Assembly: GCF_020171745.1 (NCBI RefSeq)
Contig: NZ_JAIVAH010000012.1
Coordinates: 1 to 64,000, forward strand
Reading direction: 5' to 3'
From: Prescottella equi
GTDB lineage: Bacteria > Actinomycetota > Actinomycetes > Mycobacteriales > Mycobacteriaceae
Length of the DNA: 64,000 bases
The notes under the pieces were generated by a model. That model saw only the letters and a program-made list of their open reading frames with translations. It had not been told where the DNA came from and searched no databases. How positions within the stretch are numbered: position 1 is the first letter of the stretch; each line of letters opens with the position of its first letter. This document shows positions 35,779 through 43,700 of this stretch, piece after piece. The translations under genes and the position numbers were made by a program.

Positions 35779-35997
35779 ATGTCCGAAACGACCACCGCGC
35801 CCGCCTTCCGGGTCACTGCCGACTTCTGGAAGTCGCTCCCACCGATGCCGCCGGACGACTTCCCGGGCGCCGAGGGCTTCATTGCCGACGTCTACCCCAA
35901 CCCGGACGGCTCGGCGAGGGCCGTCGGGTACTCAGAACTCGGGCGTTGGCGTTCTACGTCGGCCTGCGGTCGTTCGCGCCGTAGGGGCCGGCGATGA
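35779..35997 (+). pseudogene. Small leading gene of the N-demethylase operon, frameshifted by a 23-bp insertion
   Basis: From ATG 35779 (GAGGAG upstream) the frame codes sensibly (FRVTADFWKSLPPMPPDDF ... VYPNPDGSARA), then becomes an Arg-rich tail with poor third-position GC to a stop at 35995. From about 35943 the coding-like frame is a different one, giving ALAFYVGLRSFAP and a stop at 35982-35984. A 23-nt segment bounded by gggc at 35918 and 35941 accounts for the shift; without it a 60-aa protein would be continuous. The product is unknown. An ATGA overlap with the next gene exists in the shifted frame. Confidence 0.6.
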
Positions 35998-36512
35998 GCG
36001 TGTGTATGGAGACGACCAGCGTGCCGCGCTGGGACGTCGAGCCGGGTGGGCCCGTCGACGGTGGGCGGTACGTCACCGTGCTGTCGTTCGGCGGCGCCGC
36101 CGAACCGCGGGCGAGGACGCTGGTCACCGGGCTCACGGGGCGCAGGGTCAGCTGGCTGAGGATGCCGCCGGGCTGGACGGCGGGTGCGGAGGCGGTGCTC
36201 TCCCGTGAACTCACCGCAGCCCGCGTCGGCTGGCGACTCGCCCTCGTCGGCGACGAGGTGACGGTGCTGCAGGCGCGGGCGTTCGCAGTGGAGGCGGGAG
36301 CGCTGGGGCAGGAGATCCTCGCCGACGTCGTCGACACGGAACTGCGCCGCGTGTACTGCGCGCACTGTCAACGGATCCACTCGACCGGCGCGGTGCTCGG
36401 CGGCACCAGTGCGTGCCCGTCCTGTGCCGCGAACCTGGTGATCTACCAACATGTCTCGCGCCTGCACGGGGCCTACCTCGGGTATCTGTGCGATGCGGAG
36501 GAGCGCCCGTGA
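35994..36512 (+). CDS. Dimethylamine monooxygenase DmmA-family subunit
   Basis: A 172-aa protein. The C-terminal zinc-ribbon/rubredoxin-like module has Cys122, Cys125, Cys141 and Cys144 (YCAHCQRIHS ... ACPSCAANL) and the tail YQHVSRLHGAYLGYLCDAEE typical of the DmmA-like C-terminal family. The N-terminal ~115 residues form an α/β domain. It is the small subunit of the heme-dependent oxidative N-demethylase system, thought to help electron transfer or assembly. ATG 35994 is used; ATG 36006 is possible. The stop overlaps the next start (GTGA). Confidence 0.78.
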   Translation: MSVCMETTSVPRWDVEPGGPVDGGRYVTVLSFGGAAEPRARTLVTGLTGRRVSWLRMPPGWTAGAEAVLSRELTAARVGWRLALVGDEVTVLQARAFAVEAGALGQEILADVVDTELRRVYCAHCQRIHSTGAVLGGTSACPSCAANLVIYQHVSRLHGAYLGYLCDAEERP

Positions 36513-37456
36513 CGATGCTCGTCGTCGACGCCGTCACCGACCTACCCGGACGCGTGCGTCAGATCCGCTTGACCGATCCGGACGGCGGTCCGCTGCTCTC
36601 GTTCACGCCGGGCAGCCACGTCGTCGTGTCCTGCGGGATCGATCCACAGGGGCGGGCGCGACGCAATGCCTACTCGCTCACCGGTGCGGGCGTCGAACCC
36701 GATTCCTACTCGATCTCGGTTCGCCGCAACGACTCCGGACGTGGCGGATCGCGGTGGATGCACGGACTCAGTCGAGGCGAGAGCGTCGACGTCGGCGGCC
36801 CGCGCAGCGCGTTCGCTCCCGTCCTCACGGCGCGGCACCATGTCCTGGTCGCCGGTGGCATCGGTGTCACCCCCATCCTGTCGCACGCGCGGGCGGCGGC
36901 ACGGTGGGGCCGATCGTTCGAGGTGCACTACGTGTTCCGGGAGGACGACGGACCGCATGTGGACGACCTGGCCGCGGTGTGCGGGAGTCGCCTCGCGACC
37001 TACCGTTCGGCCGACGCGTTGTGGTCGGTCCTCGGTCGGGCGCTGCTCGACCGTCCACTCGGATCCCACCTCTATGCGTGCGGGCCCACGTCGCTGATGG
37101 AGGAGACAGCGCGGCGGGCTCGGGGTGTGGGCTGGCCGGGCGCGCGAATCCATCTCGAGCACTTCGGGATCGGCGACCTGGATCCCGGGCGGCCGTTCGT
37201 CGTCCGGCTGTCGCGCTCGGGCATCGACGTCGAGGTACCGGCCGGCGTGAGTGCGCTCGAGGCACTCGAACGGCGCGGGGTGAGTGTCCCGAATCTGTGC
37301 AGGCATGGCGTGTGCGGCGAGTGCCGCACCGCCGTCACCGGCGGCGCCGTGGAGCACCGTGACCTGTATCTGTCCGACGACGAGAAGGCGGCGGGGGACT
37401 GCATGATGCCGTGCGTTTCCCGCGCCGCCGGAGCACGATTGGAGCTGGAACTGTGA
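36509..37456 (+). CDS. PDR-type flavin/2Fe-2S reductase of the N-demethylase system
   Basis: A 315-aa electron-transfer protein. An N-terminal ferredoxin-reductase-like flavin domain (RRNAYSLTG for FMN), an NAD(P)H domain (HVLVAGGIGVTPILSHARAA, YACGPTSLMEE), and a C-terminal plant-type 2Fe-2S domain (CRHGVCGECRTAV, then PC near residue 302) occur in order, as in phthalate dioxygenase reductase and the DmmB-type subunit. It passes electrons from NAD(P)H to the heme demethylase. GTG 36509 overlaps the DmmA-like stop; ATG 36515 is an alternative. Confidence 0.85.
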   Translation: MTMLVVDAVTDLPGRVRQIRLTDPDGGPLLSFTPGSHVVVSCGIDPQGRARRNAYSLTGAGVEPDSYSISVRRNDSGRGGSRWMHGLSRGESVDVGGPRSAFAPVLTARHHVLVAGGIGVTPILSHARAAARWGRSFEVHYVFREDDGPHVDDLAAVCGSRLATYRSADALWSVLGRALLDRPLGSHLYACGPTSLMEETARRARGVGWPGARIHLEHFGIGDLDPGRPFVVRLSRSGIDVEVPAGVSALEALERRGVSVPNLCRHGVCGECRTAVTGGAVEHRDLYLSDDEKAAGDCMMPCVSRAAGARLELEL

Positions 37457-38418
37457 GTACGGCAACGGACTACCGGGTGGCCGCGCGCATCGCGTCGTTC
37501 CCCTTTCCCTTCCCCCGGGACACCTACCGGTACACCGCCAACGTCGAGCCCGCGGGCGCGGCCTTCCTGGACGTCGGCGAGAGCTATCACGCGGAGATCG
37601 CCGAACGGGAGCGGATCCTGGCGGTCGACCCCACCCGGTTCCAGGCGTTGCCGCACATGGAGATCGCGCAGTGGGACGCGCTGCTCGAGATCATGCGCGG
37701 GCTCGCGGCGGCGTACCCGCGCACCATGATGCTCGAGCGGGACGGACGGATGTGGCGGTGGACCAACCGGGCGTTGGACGTCGAGCAGGCGTTCGTCTAC
37801 GGCGAGCGCTCGACGCTGCCGGAACCGCCGCTGCGTTTCATCGGCCGGCAGATCCAGGAGGACGTCGTGCTGCTCGATCAGCGCGAGGGGCAACTGTGGG
37901 GCGATGCGGGGCTGGTGACGTTCGCGGCCGACTGGTCGCTGCGGTTCGACGTCGGGATGAGCTTCCTACAGATCCACGGACCGGTTCCGCGGGTCCACAC
38001 CGACGGTGTCGTCACGCGCGCACAGAACTTCCTGATGCGGCTGCAGACCGGCGAGCGGTACCGGCGCACCAACTGGACTCTGACAGTGGACGGGCGACTG
38101 GACACCTCCACCGAGACCTACCCGGAGTGGGGACGGGACCGCCGCACGCTCGCCGAGGGCCCGCTCTCGGAGGTGGGGGATCGGCTGCACCTGCGCGTCG
38201 AGGTCCAGCATCTGATCCGGCTCGGCCAGTCCGGGGCGATCATGTTCCTCGTCCGCACGCATCTGCTGTCGTTCGCCGATATCGCCCAGGTGCCGGAGTG
38301 GGCGCGGCGGCTGCGGTCGGTATTGGCGGAGTTGCCCGACGACATGGCCGAGTACAAGGGCATCACCCGCATCCGGCGGCCGGGCGTCGACTGGCTCGAC
38401 CGGTACGCCCTCGCCTGA
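37453..38418 (+). CDS. Heme-dependent oxidative N-demethylase, α-subunit family (DUF3445)
   Basis: A 321-aa catalytic subunit. FPFPFPRDTYRY, FIGRQIQEDVVLLDQREG, VTFAADWSLRFDVGMSFLQI and VEVQHLIRLGQSGAIMFLVR match the DUF3445 family. In the characterised Pseudomonas mendocina enzyme a PAS-like fold binds heme and oxidatively removes a methyl group from dimethylamine, giving methylamine and formaldehyde. GTG 37453 overlaps the reductase stop and has GGAG at 37441-37444. Dimethylamine is the likely but untested substrate. Confidence 0.85.
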   Translation: MSTATDYRVAARIASFPFPFPRDTYRYTANVEPAGAAFLDVGESYHAEIAERERILAVDPTRFQALPHMEIAQWDALLEIMRGLAAAYPRTMMLERDGRMWRWTNRALDVEQAFVYGERSTLPEPPLRFIGRQIQEDVVLLDQREGQLWGDAGLVTFAADWSLRFDVGMSFLQIHGPVPRVHTDGVVTRAQNFLMRLQTGERYRRTNWTLTVDGRLDTSTETYPEWGRDRRTLAEGPLSEVGDRLHLRVEVQHLIRLGQSGAIMFLVRTHLLSFADIAQVPEWARRLRSVLAELPDDMAEYKGITRIRRPGVDWLDRYALA

Positions 38419-38427
38419 TCGTGCCGT

Positions 38428-38478
38428 GGCCGAATGTCACACGCGTTCAGTCCAACTGATCGCATGTGACATTCGGCC
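38428..38478. repeat. Inverted repeat, family B copy 2
   Basis: The 23-bp arms 38428-38450 and 38456-38478 (core ggccgaatgtcaca) match except at two positions, with a 5-nt loop tccaa. It lies between the convergent N-demethylase and MBL genes. Confidence 0.88.
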
Positions 38479-38488
38479 GGGCAGGGTG

Positions 38489-39121
38489 TCAGTGACCGCG
38501 CGCGATCCACTCCTCGAGGTGCGGCGCCTCGGTGCCCAGGGCGGTGTCGTCGCCGTGGCCGGTGTGGACGCGGGTCTCCGCCGGCAGCGCGAACAGCTTG
38601 TCGCGGAGCGACCCGATGATGGTCGGGAAGTCCGAGAACGAGCGTCCGGTGGCGCCCGGTCCACCCGAGAACAGGGTGTCGCCGGAGAACAGCTCACCGG
38701 CCTCGGGCAGGTACAGGCACGTGGAGCCGGGGGAGTGGCCCGGGGTGTGGATGGCCTGGACGTCGGTGCCCGCCACCGAGATCCGCTGGCCGTCCTCGAG
38801 CGCAAGGTGGCGGACGCCCGGGTGGGTCATCTGCCACAGCACGTCGTCGGCCGGGTTCAGGTAGATCGGGGCGTCGAGCTTCTCGGACAGTTCCGGCGCG
38901 ACCGTGACGTGGTCGTTGTGCCCGTGCGTGCACACGATGCCGACCACCTTGCGGCCGCCGACGGCGTCGATGATCGGCTGCGCGGTGTGCGCGGCGTCGA
39001 TCACCAGCACCTCGTCGTCGTCACCGACGAGCCAGATGTTGTTGTCGACGTCCCAGGTGCCGCCGTCGAGTTCGAACGTGCCCGACGTGACGACCCGGTC
39101 GACCCTGAGCTTGCCGCTCAC
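38489..39121 (-). CDS. MBL-fold hydrolase coupled to mycothiol formaldehyde dehydrogenase
   Basis: A 210-aa metallo-β-lactamase-fold protein. CTHGHNDHV is the HxHxDH metal motif, then [18 protein letters not shown] and HTGHGDDT. The GTG start overlaps the stop of mscR (GTGA), a common actinobacterial pairing. It probably hydrolyses the S-formylmycothiol product (the role filled by S-formylglutathione hydrolase elsewhere) or a related mycothiol thioester. That role is inferred from coupling. Confidence 0.85.
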   Translation of the reverse strand: MSGKLRVDRVVTSGTFELDGGTWDVDNNIWLVGDDDEVLVIDAAHTAQPIIDAVGGRKVVGIVCTHGHNDHVTVAPELSEKLDAPIYLNPADDVLWQMTHPGVRHLALEDGQRISVAGTDVQAIHTPGHSPGSTCLYLPEAGELFSGDTLFSGGPGATGRSFSDFPTIIGSLRDKLFALPAETRVHTGHGDDTALGTEAPHLEEWIARGH

Positions 39122-40206
39122 AGGACCACCACCGAGCGCAGCACCTCGCCGCGGTGCATGGTCTCGAACGCCTGCTCCACGTCCTCGAGCTTGATGCGCT
39201 CGGTCACGAACTTCTCGAGCGGCAGACGACCCTGCTGGTACAGGTCGACGAGCATCGGGAAGTCACGCTCGGGCAGGCAGTCGCCGTACCACGACGACTT
39301 GAGCGAGCCACCGCGCGAGAAGAAGTCGACGAGCGGCATCTCGAGCGTCATGTCCGGGGTGGGGACACCGACGAGGACGACGGTGCCGGCCAGGTCGCGG
39401 GCGTAGAACGCCTGCTTCCAGGTCTCCGGACGGCCCACGGCGTCGACCACGACGTCGGTGCCGAAGCCGTCGGTGAGTTCCTGGATCGCCTCGACCACGT
39501 CCTCGACCTTGGAGGCGTCGATCGTGTGGGTGGCGCCGAGTTCGACGGCCCACTCGAGCTTCTTGGGGTCCCGATCGATCGCGATGATCTTGTTGGCGCC
39601 GGCCAGGCGCGAACCCATGATGGCGGCGTCGCCGACGCCACCGCAGCCGATGACGGCCACCGAGTCACCGCGGGTGACGTTGCCGGTGTTCATCGCGGCA
39701 CCCATGCCGGCCATGACGCCGCAGCCGAGCAGTCCGACGACGGCCGGATCGGCGGTGGGGTCGACCTTGGTGCACTGGCCGGCCGCGACCAGGGTCTTGT
39801 CGGCGAACGCGCCGATGCCCAGGGCTGGGGTCAGCTCGGTGCCGTCCTCGAGGGTCATCTTCTGCTTGGCGTTGTGGGTATCGAAGCAGTACTGCGGGCG
39901 ACCACGCTTGCAGGCGCGACACTTGCCGCACACCGCGCGCCAGTTCAGGACGACGAAGTCGCCCACCTCGACGGTGTCGACACCCTCGCCGACGGCTTCC
40001 ACGATGCCCGCGGCCTCGTGGCCGAGGAGGAAGGGGAACTCGTCGTTGATGCCGCCGTCACGGTAGGTGAGGTCGGTGTGGCAGACGCCGCACGCCGCGA
40101 TCGCGACGACGGCCTCGCCCGGGCCCGGATCCGGGATGTTGATGGTGACCAGTTCGACGGGGGCGTCCTTCGAGCGGGCGATGACGCCCCGTACCTGCTG
40201 CGGCAT
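39118..40206 (-). CDS. mscR: S-(hydroxymethyl)mycothiol dehydrogenase
   Basis: A 362-aa zinc alcohol dehydrogenase. It has catalytic zinc ligands CGVCHTD and GHEAAG, the four-Cys structural zinc lobe [15 protein letters not shown], and the NAD site [29 protein letters not shown] and [14 protein letters not shown] are characteristic of the mycothiol-dependent formaldehyde dehydrogenase/nitrosothiol reductase subgroup. It oxidises the spontaneous formaldehyde-mycothiol adduct, matching the formaldehyde released by N-demethylation encoded next door. ATG 40206 is preceded by TGGAG. Confidence 0.93.
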   Translation of the reverse strand: MPQQVRGVIARSKDAPVELVTINIPDPGPGEAVVAIAACGVCHTDLTYRDGGINDEFPFLLGHEAAGIVEAVGEGVDTVEVGDFVVLNWRAVCGKCRACKRGRPQYCFDTHNAKQKMTLEDGTELTPALGIGAFADKTLVAAGQCTKVDPTADPAVVGLLGCGVMAGMGAAMNTGNVTRGDSVAVIGCGGVGDAAIMGSRLAGANKIIAIDRDPKKLEWAVELGATHTIDASKVEDVVEAIQELTDGFGTDVVVDAVGRPETWKQAFYARDLAGTVVLVGVPTPDMTLEMPLVDFFSRGGSLKSSWYGDCLPERDFPMLVDLYQQGRLPLEKFVTERIKLEDVEQAFETMHRGEVLRSVVVL

Positions 40207-40338
40207 GGTTTCTCCACTCCAATTCGGTCGACGTGAACGCACGCGCACACATGGTGAGGTGCGCATCCGACTACGAGGCTAGTCACCGGCGGGCGGGACC
40301 GGGACTGGTCGACCGGAGAGGTGGACCTGGCCGAACGG

Positions 40339-41604
40339 TCAGGGGATGGGTCGGACGCCGGCCTCTCCGGCGAGCGCGGCGGCCTCGGCGCGCGTGGCGA
40401 CATCGAGCTTGCGTAGGACGCCGGCGACGTGGAACTTCACGGTGCTCTCGCTGACACTCAGGCGCTCTGCGATGGCGCGGTTGCGGCGGCCGGCGACCAG
40501 ATGGCCCAGGACCTCGAGTTCGCGCGGTCCGAGATCGCTCAGCGCGTGGTGTGCCGGCGGCGCCGTCGTCGGTGTGTGCAGCGGCAGGGTCGCGACGACG
40601 CGGGAACCCCAGCCCGACGTCGACTCCGCCGTCAGGGTGCCGTCGAGGGTGTCCACCCGCGGACGGAGCTGGCGTTCGAGATCGGCGGTGTCGGCCAGGC
40701 CTCGACCGTCGTCGCGGATGTCCACCACGAGTTCGGATTCCGAGCACACCCATGCGACGCGGATCCGGGTGAGGTCGGTCTGCGTGGACAGTGACAGCAC
40801 CGCGCCGCGAACCACCGCGCGGGCGCCGTGCGCGACCTCGCCCGGCACGGCACGGCCGTCGACCGCGGGTTCCACGAGGTCCAGTTCGAGATCGCGGTGC
40901 CGCAGCAACCCACGCAGTTCCCCGCGCAGCCGCGCGAACGCCGTGACGACGGATTCCTCGGCGAACTCGCGGTGCGTATCGACCGTCGTCCGCAGCCGGA
41001 TGAGGGCATTCGACGCCGCCTCGCGGGCCGCCGTTCGGGCGCGGGTGTCGTCGAGGTCGCCGGACCGCAGCGTCGCGAGCAGGGTTTCCAGCGTCGTGGC
41101 GTGGACCTCGGTGAGTTCGGCGATGGTGCGGGCACGCTCGGCCGATGCGGCGCGGGACTCGGCGAGGTAGGCGGGGCTGGCGCCCTGCACCTGCAATTGG
41201 ATGCCGGTGGCGACGATGCCGAACATCGACCGGACCGACTCGAGCGGCCGCGTTCGCGACGGTGTGCCCGCCGGGACGATCACGAGCAGCGTGTCGGTGC
41301 GGTCCAGTATCGCGTACACCTCGCGCGGCCGCCCCGCGATCGCTGCGGGCCCGCGGAAGATCTGTCCGGGTTCGAGATCTGCTCGCAGGGAATCCAATTC
41401 GGCGATCGTCACCCGGTCCACGATGTCGGGGTCGCCGGCGACCTTGCGGGGTCGGCCGGTGCACTCCCGCGTGAAGATCACCAGCGCGGTGTGCGGCACG
41501 GTGTCGGCGAGCAGCGCCGAGAACCGGCGGCCGATGTCGGACAGGCGGCCGACCAGGACGTCGCGCAGGCCATCCAACACGGCCTCGATCCCGTTCTCAC
41601 TCAC
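40339..41604 (-). CDS. LuxR-type regulator with internal histidine-kinase-like ATPase domain
   Basis: A 421-aa protein. The N-terminal ~150 residues are a putative sensor. A helical region follows, then a GHKL-type ATPase domain (VVDIRDDGRGLADTADLERQ as the N/G1-like box, GWGSRVVATLPL at the end). A C-terminal LuxR HTH (about 355-410, LGPRELEVLGHLVAG, RNRAIAERLSVSESTVKFHV) closes it. No obvious phospho-acceptor His or receiver is present. GTG 41604 is used. It fuses kinase-like and DNA-binding parts in one chain. Target unknown. Confidence 0.8.
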   Translation of the reverse strand: MSENGIEAVLDGLRDVLVGRLSDIGRRFSALLADTVPHTALVIFTRECTGRPRKVAGDPDIVDRVTIAELDSLRADLEPGQIFRGPAAIAGRPREVYAILDRTDTLLVIVPAGTPSRTRPLESVRSMFGIVATGIQLQVQGASPAYLAESRAASAERARTIAELTEVHATTLETLLATLRSGDLDDTRARTAAREAASNALIRLRTTVDTHREFAEESVVTAFARLRGELRGLLRHRDLELDLVEPAVDGRAVPGEVAHGARAVVRGAVLSLSTQTDLTRIRVAWVCSESELVVDIRDDGRGLADTADLERQLRPRVDTLDGTLTAESTSGWGSRVVATLPLHTPTTAPPAHHALSDLGPRELEVLGHLVAGRRNRAIAERLSVSESTVKFHVAGVLRKLDVATRAEAAALAGEAGVRPIP

Positions 41605-41674
41605 GCCGTCACGATATCGGCAGCGGCGGATGAGCCCCCGACGGTCCCATCCGCCGCTGCCCGGTGTCAGGTGG

Positions 41675-42214
41675 TCACAGGCCGAGCAACTGCTCCAGCG
41701 AGCCGAACGACACCGACTCCAGCGACCCGAATACCGCACCGACATCGGTGTCGGTGTCGTTCGGATCCTCCGGAGTGACCCCGGAATCGTCGGTTCCACA
41801 GGTGGCGGCGGTGAAGGCGGAGGCGTGAGCCGCGGGATTCACGACGATCGGCCCCGGCGGGGGCGTGGGCTTGGGTTTGGGCTTGACGATGATCACGACC
41901 TCGACGTTCTCGACGTTGCCGTTGCCGCCGGGAGCGGGATTCTCGACGGGGATGGTGCCGTCGCCTCCCGGGTCTCCCGGGCCGTTCTGGGAATTGTTGC
42001 CGCCATTCTGGTTCTGGTAGTTCGCAAGGATCTGCGCGAGCTCCTCGGCTGTCAACGAATCCGGATCTGACACCTCGACGATGATGGTTCCGGGGTTGCA
42101 CGGATCGGCTTTGACGATTGGCTCTTCGGCCATCGCCGGCGCGGCGAAGACCACCGTTCCGGCGGCCACGGTTGCGGTCGCGGCAACGATTCCGCGATAC
42201 CACTTTCTCGACAT
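41675..42214 (-). CDS. Secreted protein with C-terminal GSL tail (1)
   Basis: A 179-aa exported protein with a clear signal peptide (TATVAAGTVVFAAPAMA, cleavage near 32). The mature part has an Asn/Gly/Pro-rich linker (NQNGGNNSQNGPGDPGG), a Lys-Pro stretch (IIVKPKPKPTPPPGP) and two Cys. It ends SVSFGSLEQLLGL, similar to tails of three other secreted proteins nearby. ATG 42214 follows GGAAGG. No enzymatic domain recognised. Confidence 0.75.
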   Translation of the reverse strand: MSRKWYRGIVAATATVAAGTVVFAAPAMAEEPIVKADPCNPGTIIVEVSDPDSLTAEELAQILANYQNQNGGNNSQNGPGDPGGDGTIPVENPAPGGNGNVENVEVVIIVKPKPKPTPPPGPIVVNPAAHASAFTAATCGTDDSGVTPEDPNDTDTDVGAVFGSLESVSFGSLEQLLGL

Positions 42215-42413
42215 GTTTTCTGCCTTCCCGACGTTGAGCTGGTTTCCGGTAGAGGTGAACGCGATCCGGATGACACCGGATCGGAATGAAGCGAAATGGA
42301 AGCTTCGCTGGTGAAAGATTTCTGACTCGGGTGGACCCGACATCGGCACGGCGGGTGGGGTTCGTTGACCCACCCGCCGCTTCCCCACGTCGGGTCGATC
42401 GGAGCGAACTCGG
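42215..42413. promoter_or_regulatory. Promoter region of secreted gene 1 and terminator of secreted gene 2
   Basis: The 199-bp gap holds an inverted repeat cgatccgg (42262-42269)/ccggatcg (42276-42283), a plausible operator or leader hairpin for the gene starting at 42214, and the terminator of the next upstream gene. Confidence 0.4.
42350..42380 (-). terminator. Terminator hairpin after secreted repeat protein
   Basis: cggcgggtggg (42350-42360) and cccacccgccg (42370-42380) form a perfect 11-bp stem with a 9-nt loop, 34 bp beyond the stop of the gene at 42414. Confidence 0.7.
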
Positions 42414-42986
42414 TCAGGAACCGAATGCCAACTTCAGCACGTCGAACAGGCCGGCGAGCGGGTTCTCCGGCGTCGTGGTCTCGTCGGTACCGTCGCCCGG
42501 CGTGGGCGTGCCCGTGCCTTCGCCCGGTTCGACCCCGCCGCCGGTCTCGCCACCGCCGGTATCGGGCTTGGGCGTGACGACGACCTCGTTGTCGTCCTCG
42601 TCGACGGGGTAGTACTTGACCTCGTTACCGTTGGGGTCCTTGACGATGACGTAGTTCTCGCTCTGGCCGCCGATCGGTTCGTTTTCGACGGCGTAGTACT
42701 TGACCTCGTTACCGCTGGGGTTCTTGACGATGACGTAGTCCTTGACCTGGCCTCCGTTGGGGTCCTCGACGATGACGTAGTCCTTGATCTGGACACCGTT
42801 GGGGTCCTCGAGGATCACCTTTTTCGGCACTTCCTCGACGTTGCCGGGTTCGTCCTGGATCCAGATCGTCACGTCGTCCTCGTAGCCGGGGGCGCCCGTC
42901 GCGGCGGCGGTCGCCGGCAGGAAGAACGCGCCTGCTGCGATGGTGGATGCGATGGCGATCGTTCTACCGCTCAGTCTTCTCGGCAT
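42414..42986 (-). CDS. Secreted protein with five 14-residue tandem repeats (2)
   Basis: A 190-aa exported protein with a signal peptide ending near ATAAATGA. Residues 57-126 are five exact-register 14-aa repeats of the type VIVxDPNGxxVKDY. A Gly/Glu/Pro/Thr-rich linker follows (about 135-172), then a C-terminal tail LAGLFDVLKLAFGS. ATG 42986 follows AAGGAG. The alternating hydrophobic/turn pattern suggests a small β-solenoid or β-roll on the cell surface. Function unknown. Confidence 0.78.
   Translation of the reverse strand: MPRRLSGRTIAIASTIAAGAFFLPATAAATGAPGYEDDVTIWIQDEPGNVEEVPKKVILEDPNGVQIKDYVIVEDPNGGQVKDYVIVKNPSGNEVKYYAVENEPIGGQSENYVIVKDPNGNEVKYYPVDEDDNEVVVTPKPDTGGGETGGGVEPGEGTGTPTPGDGTDETTTPENPLAGLFDVLKLAFGS
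42609..42818 (-). repeat. Five 42-bp in-gene tandem repeats
   Basis: The DNA encoding residues 57-126 of the secreted protein is five units of 42 bp, with gacgatgacgtagt recurring most clearly. Unit 4 is the most diverged. Repeats in multiples of three can expand or contract without frameshift. Confidence 0.75.
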
Positions 42987-43406
42987 TCTCGACTCCTTCA
43001 CTGGGGTGGGGTTTCGGTAGGGGAACGCGGATTTGCCGTGGGATGATCGGGCGCGAACTGGAGTCGCAATTCTCTGATCGAGAAAGTGGCCCCACGCTGA
43101 CTGCCCGGGGAATTCCATGTTTGTAACTCTCAGTGCCGTGGAACTCGATTCACGGGCTGTGGACGTGCACTTTCTGCACCGATGGAATGTTTTGACGATC
43201 CGGGCCGAGACGCGGATGTGCGGCGCAATTCCGTCGACACATGAATGCTCCTGTATTGGTGTTTCGAGTGTTGGTAGGGGAAACAGTGATCACTAAACAC
43301 CTGTAGACATGGACATATGGGTGAATCTTCTCTGGATCGATAAAGTAGCTCCATCGGGAGAGTGTCGCCGTTCCGGCAGGGCTGCCCGCGTGAGGCCCGT
43401 GTGGAA
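42987..43406. other. Gene-poor 420-bp stretch
   Basis: No convincing coding frame: short open frames on both strands have poor codon bias. Local GC is lower than in the surroundings. It probably contains the promoter and a long 5' leader of the secreted repeat gene and the 3' flank of the small membrane gene. No repeat or clear operator was found. Confidence 0.45.
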
Positions 43407-43637
43407 TCAGTCCAGTGCGCGGTTGCTGGACCGCATGTCCTCGGTTTGGATCGGGTTGGTGTCGGGGCGCCCGTCCGACTTCGAGGCGTCGGCGCCTTCG
43501 TCGAAGATTCCCGCCAAAGGTGCTGCTGGACGGAACTGTTCGAGACGAAAGAGCTTTCCCGGACGATCCTTGGGCATGTAGTGGTAGACGAATCCGGCCA
43601 GTGCGGCGAGGGCGGCGAGGGTGATCAGGGTGCTCAT
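43407..43637 (-). CDS. Small single-TM protein
   Basis: A 76-aa protein. An N-terminal membrane helix (about 3-20, TLITLAALAALAGFVYHY) is followed by a polar tail with KDRPGKLFRLEQFRPAAPLA. Third-position GC is high in this frame. ATG 43637 lacks a strong ribosome-binding site. It is divergent from the MocR regulator across 63 bp, so it may be that regulator's target. Function unknown. Confidence 0.6.
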   Translation of the reverse strand: MSTLITLAALAALAGFVYHYMPKDRPGKLFRLEQFRPAAPLAGIFDEGADASKSDGRPDTNPIQTEDMRSSNRALD

Positions 43638-43700
43638 GTGGACCAGTCTGGGAAGCTATTGGCTTTGAAATGAAGGGCCAGACCGGGCACGCTGGACTGC

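Noticed and set aside
42609-42818. Regular 42-bp repeats as a CRISPR array
   Set aside because: They are contiguous without spacers and lie in frame inside a secreted-protein gene.
43130-43354. Possible small protein in the gene-poor stretch
   Set aside because: No ribosome-binding site, poor third-position GC and no recognisable motif.
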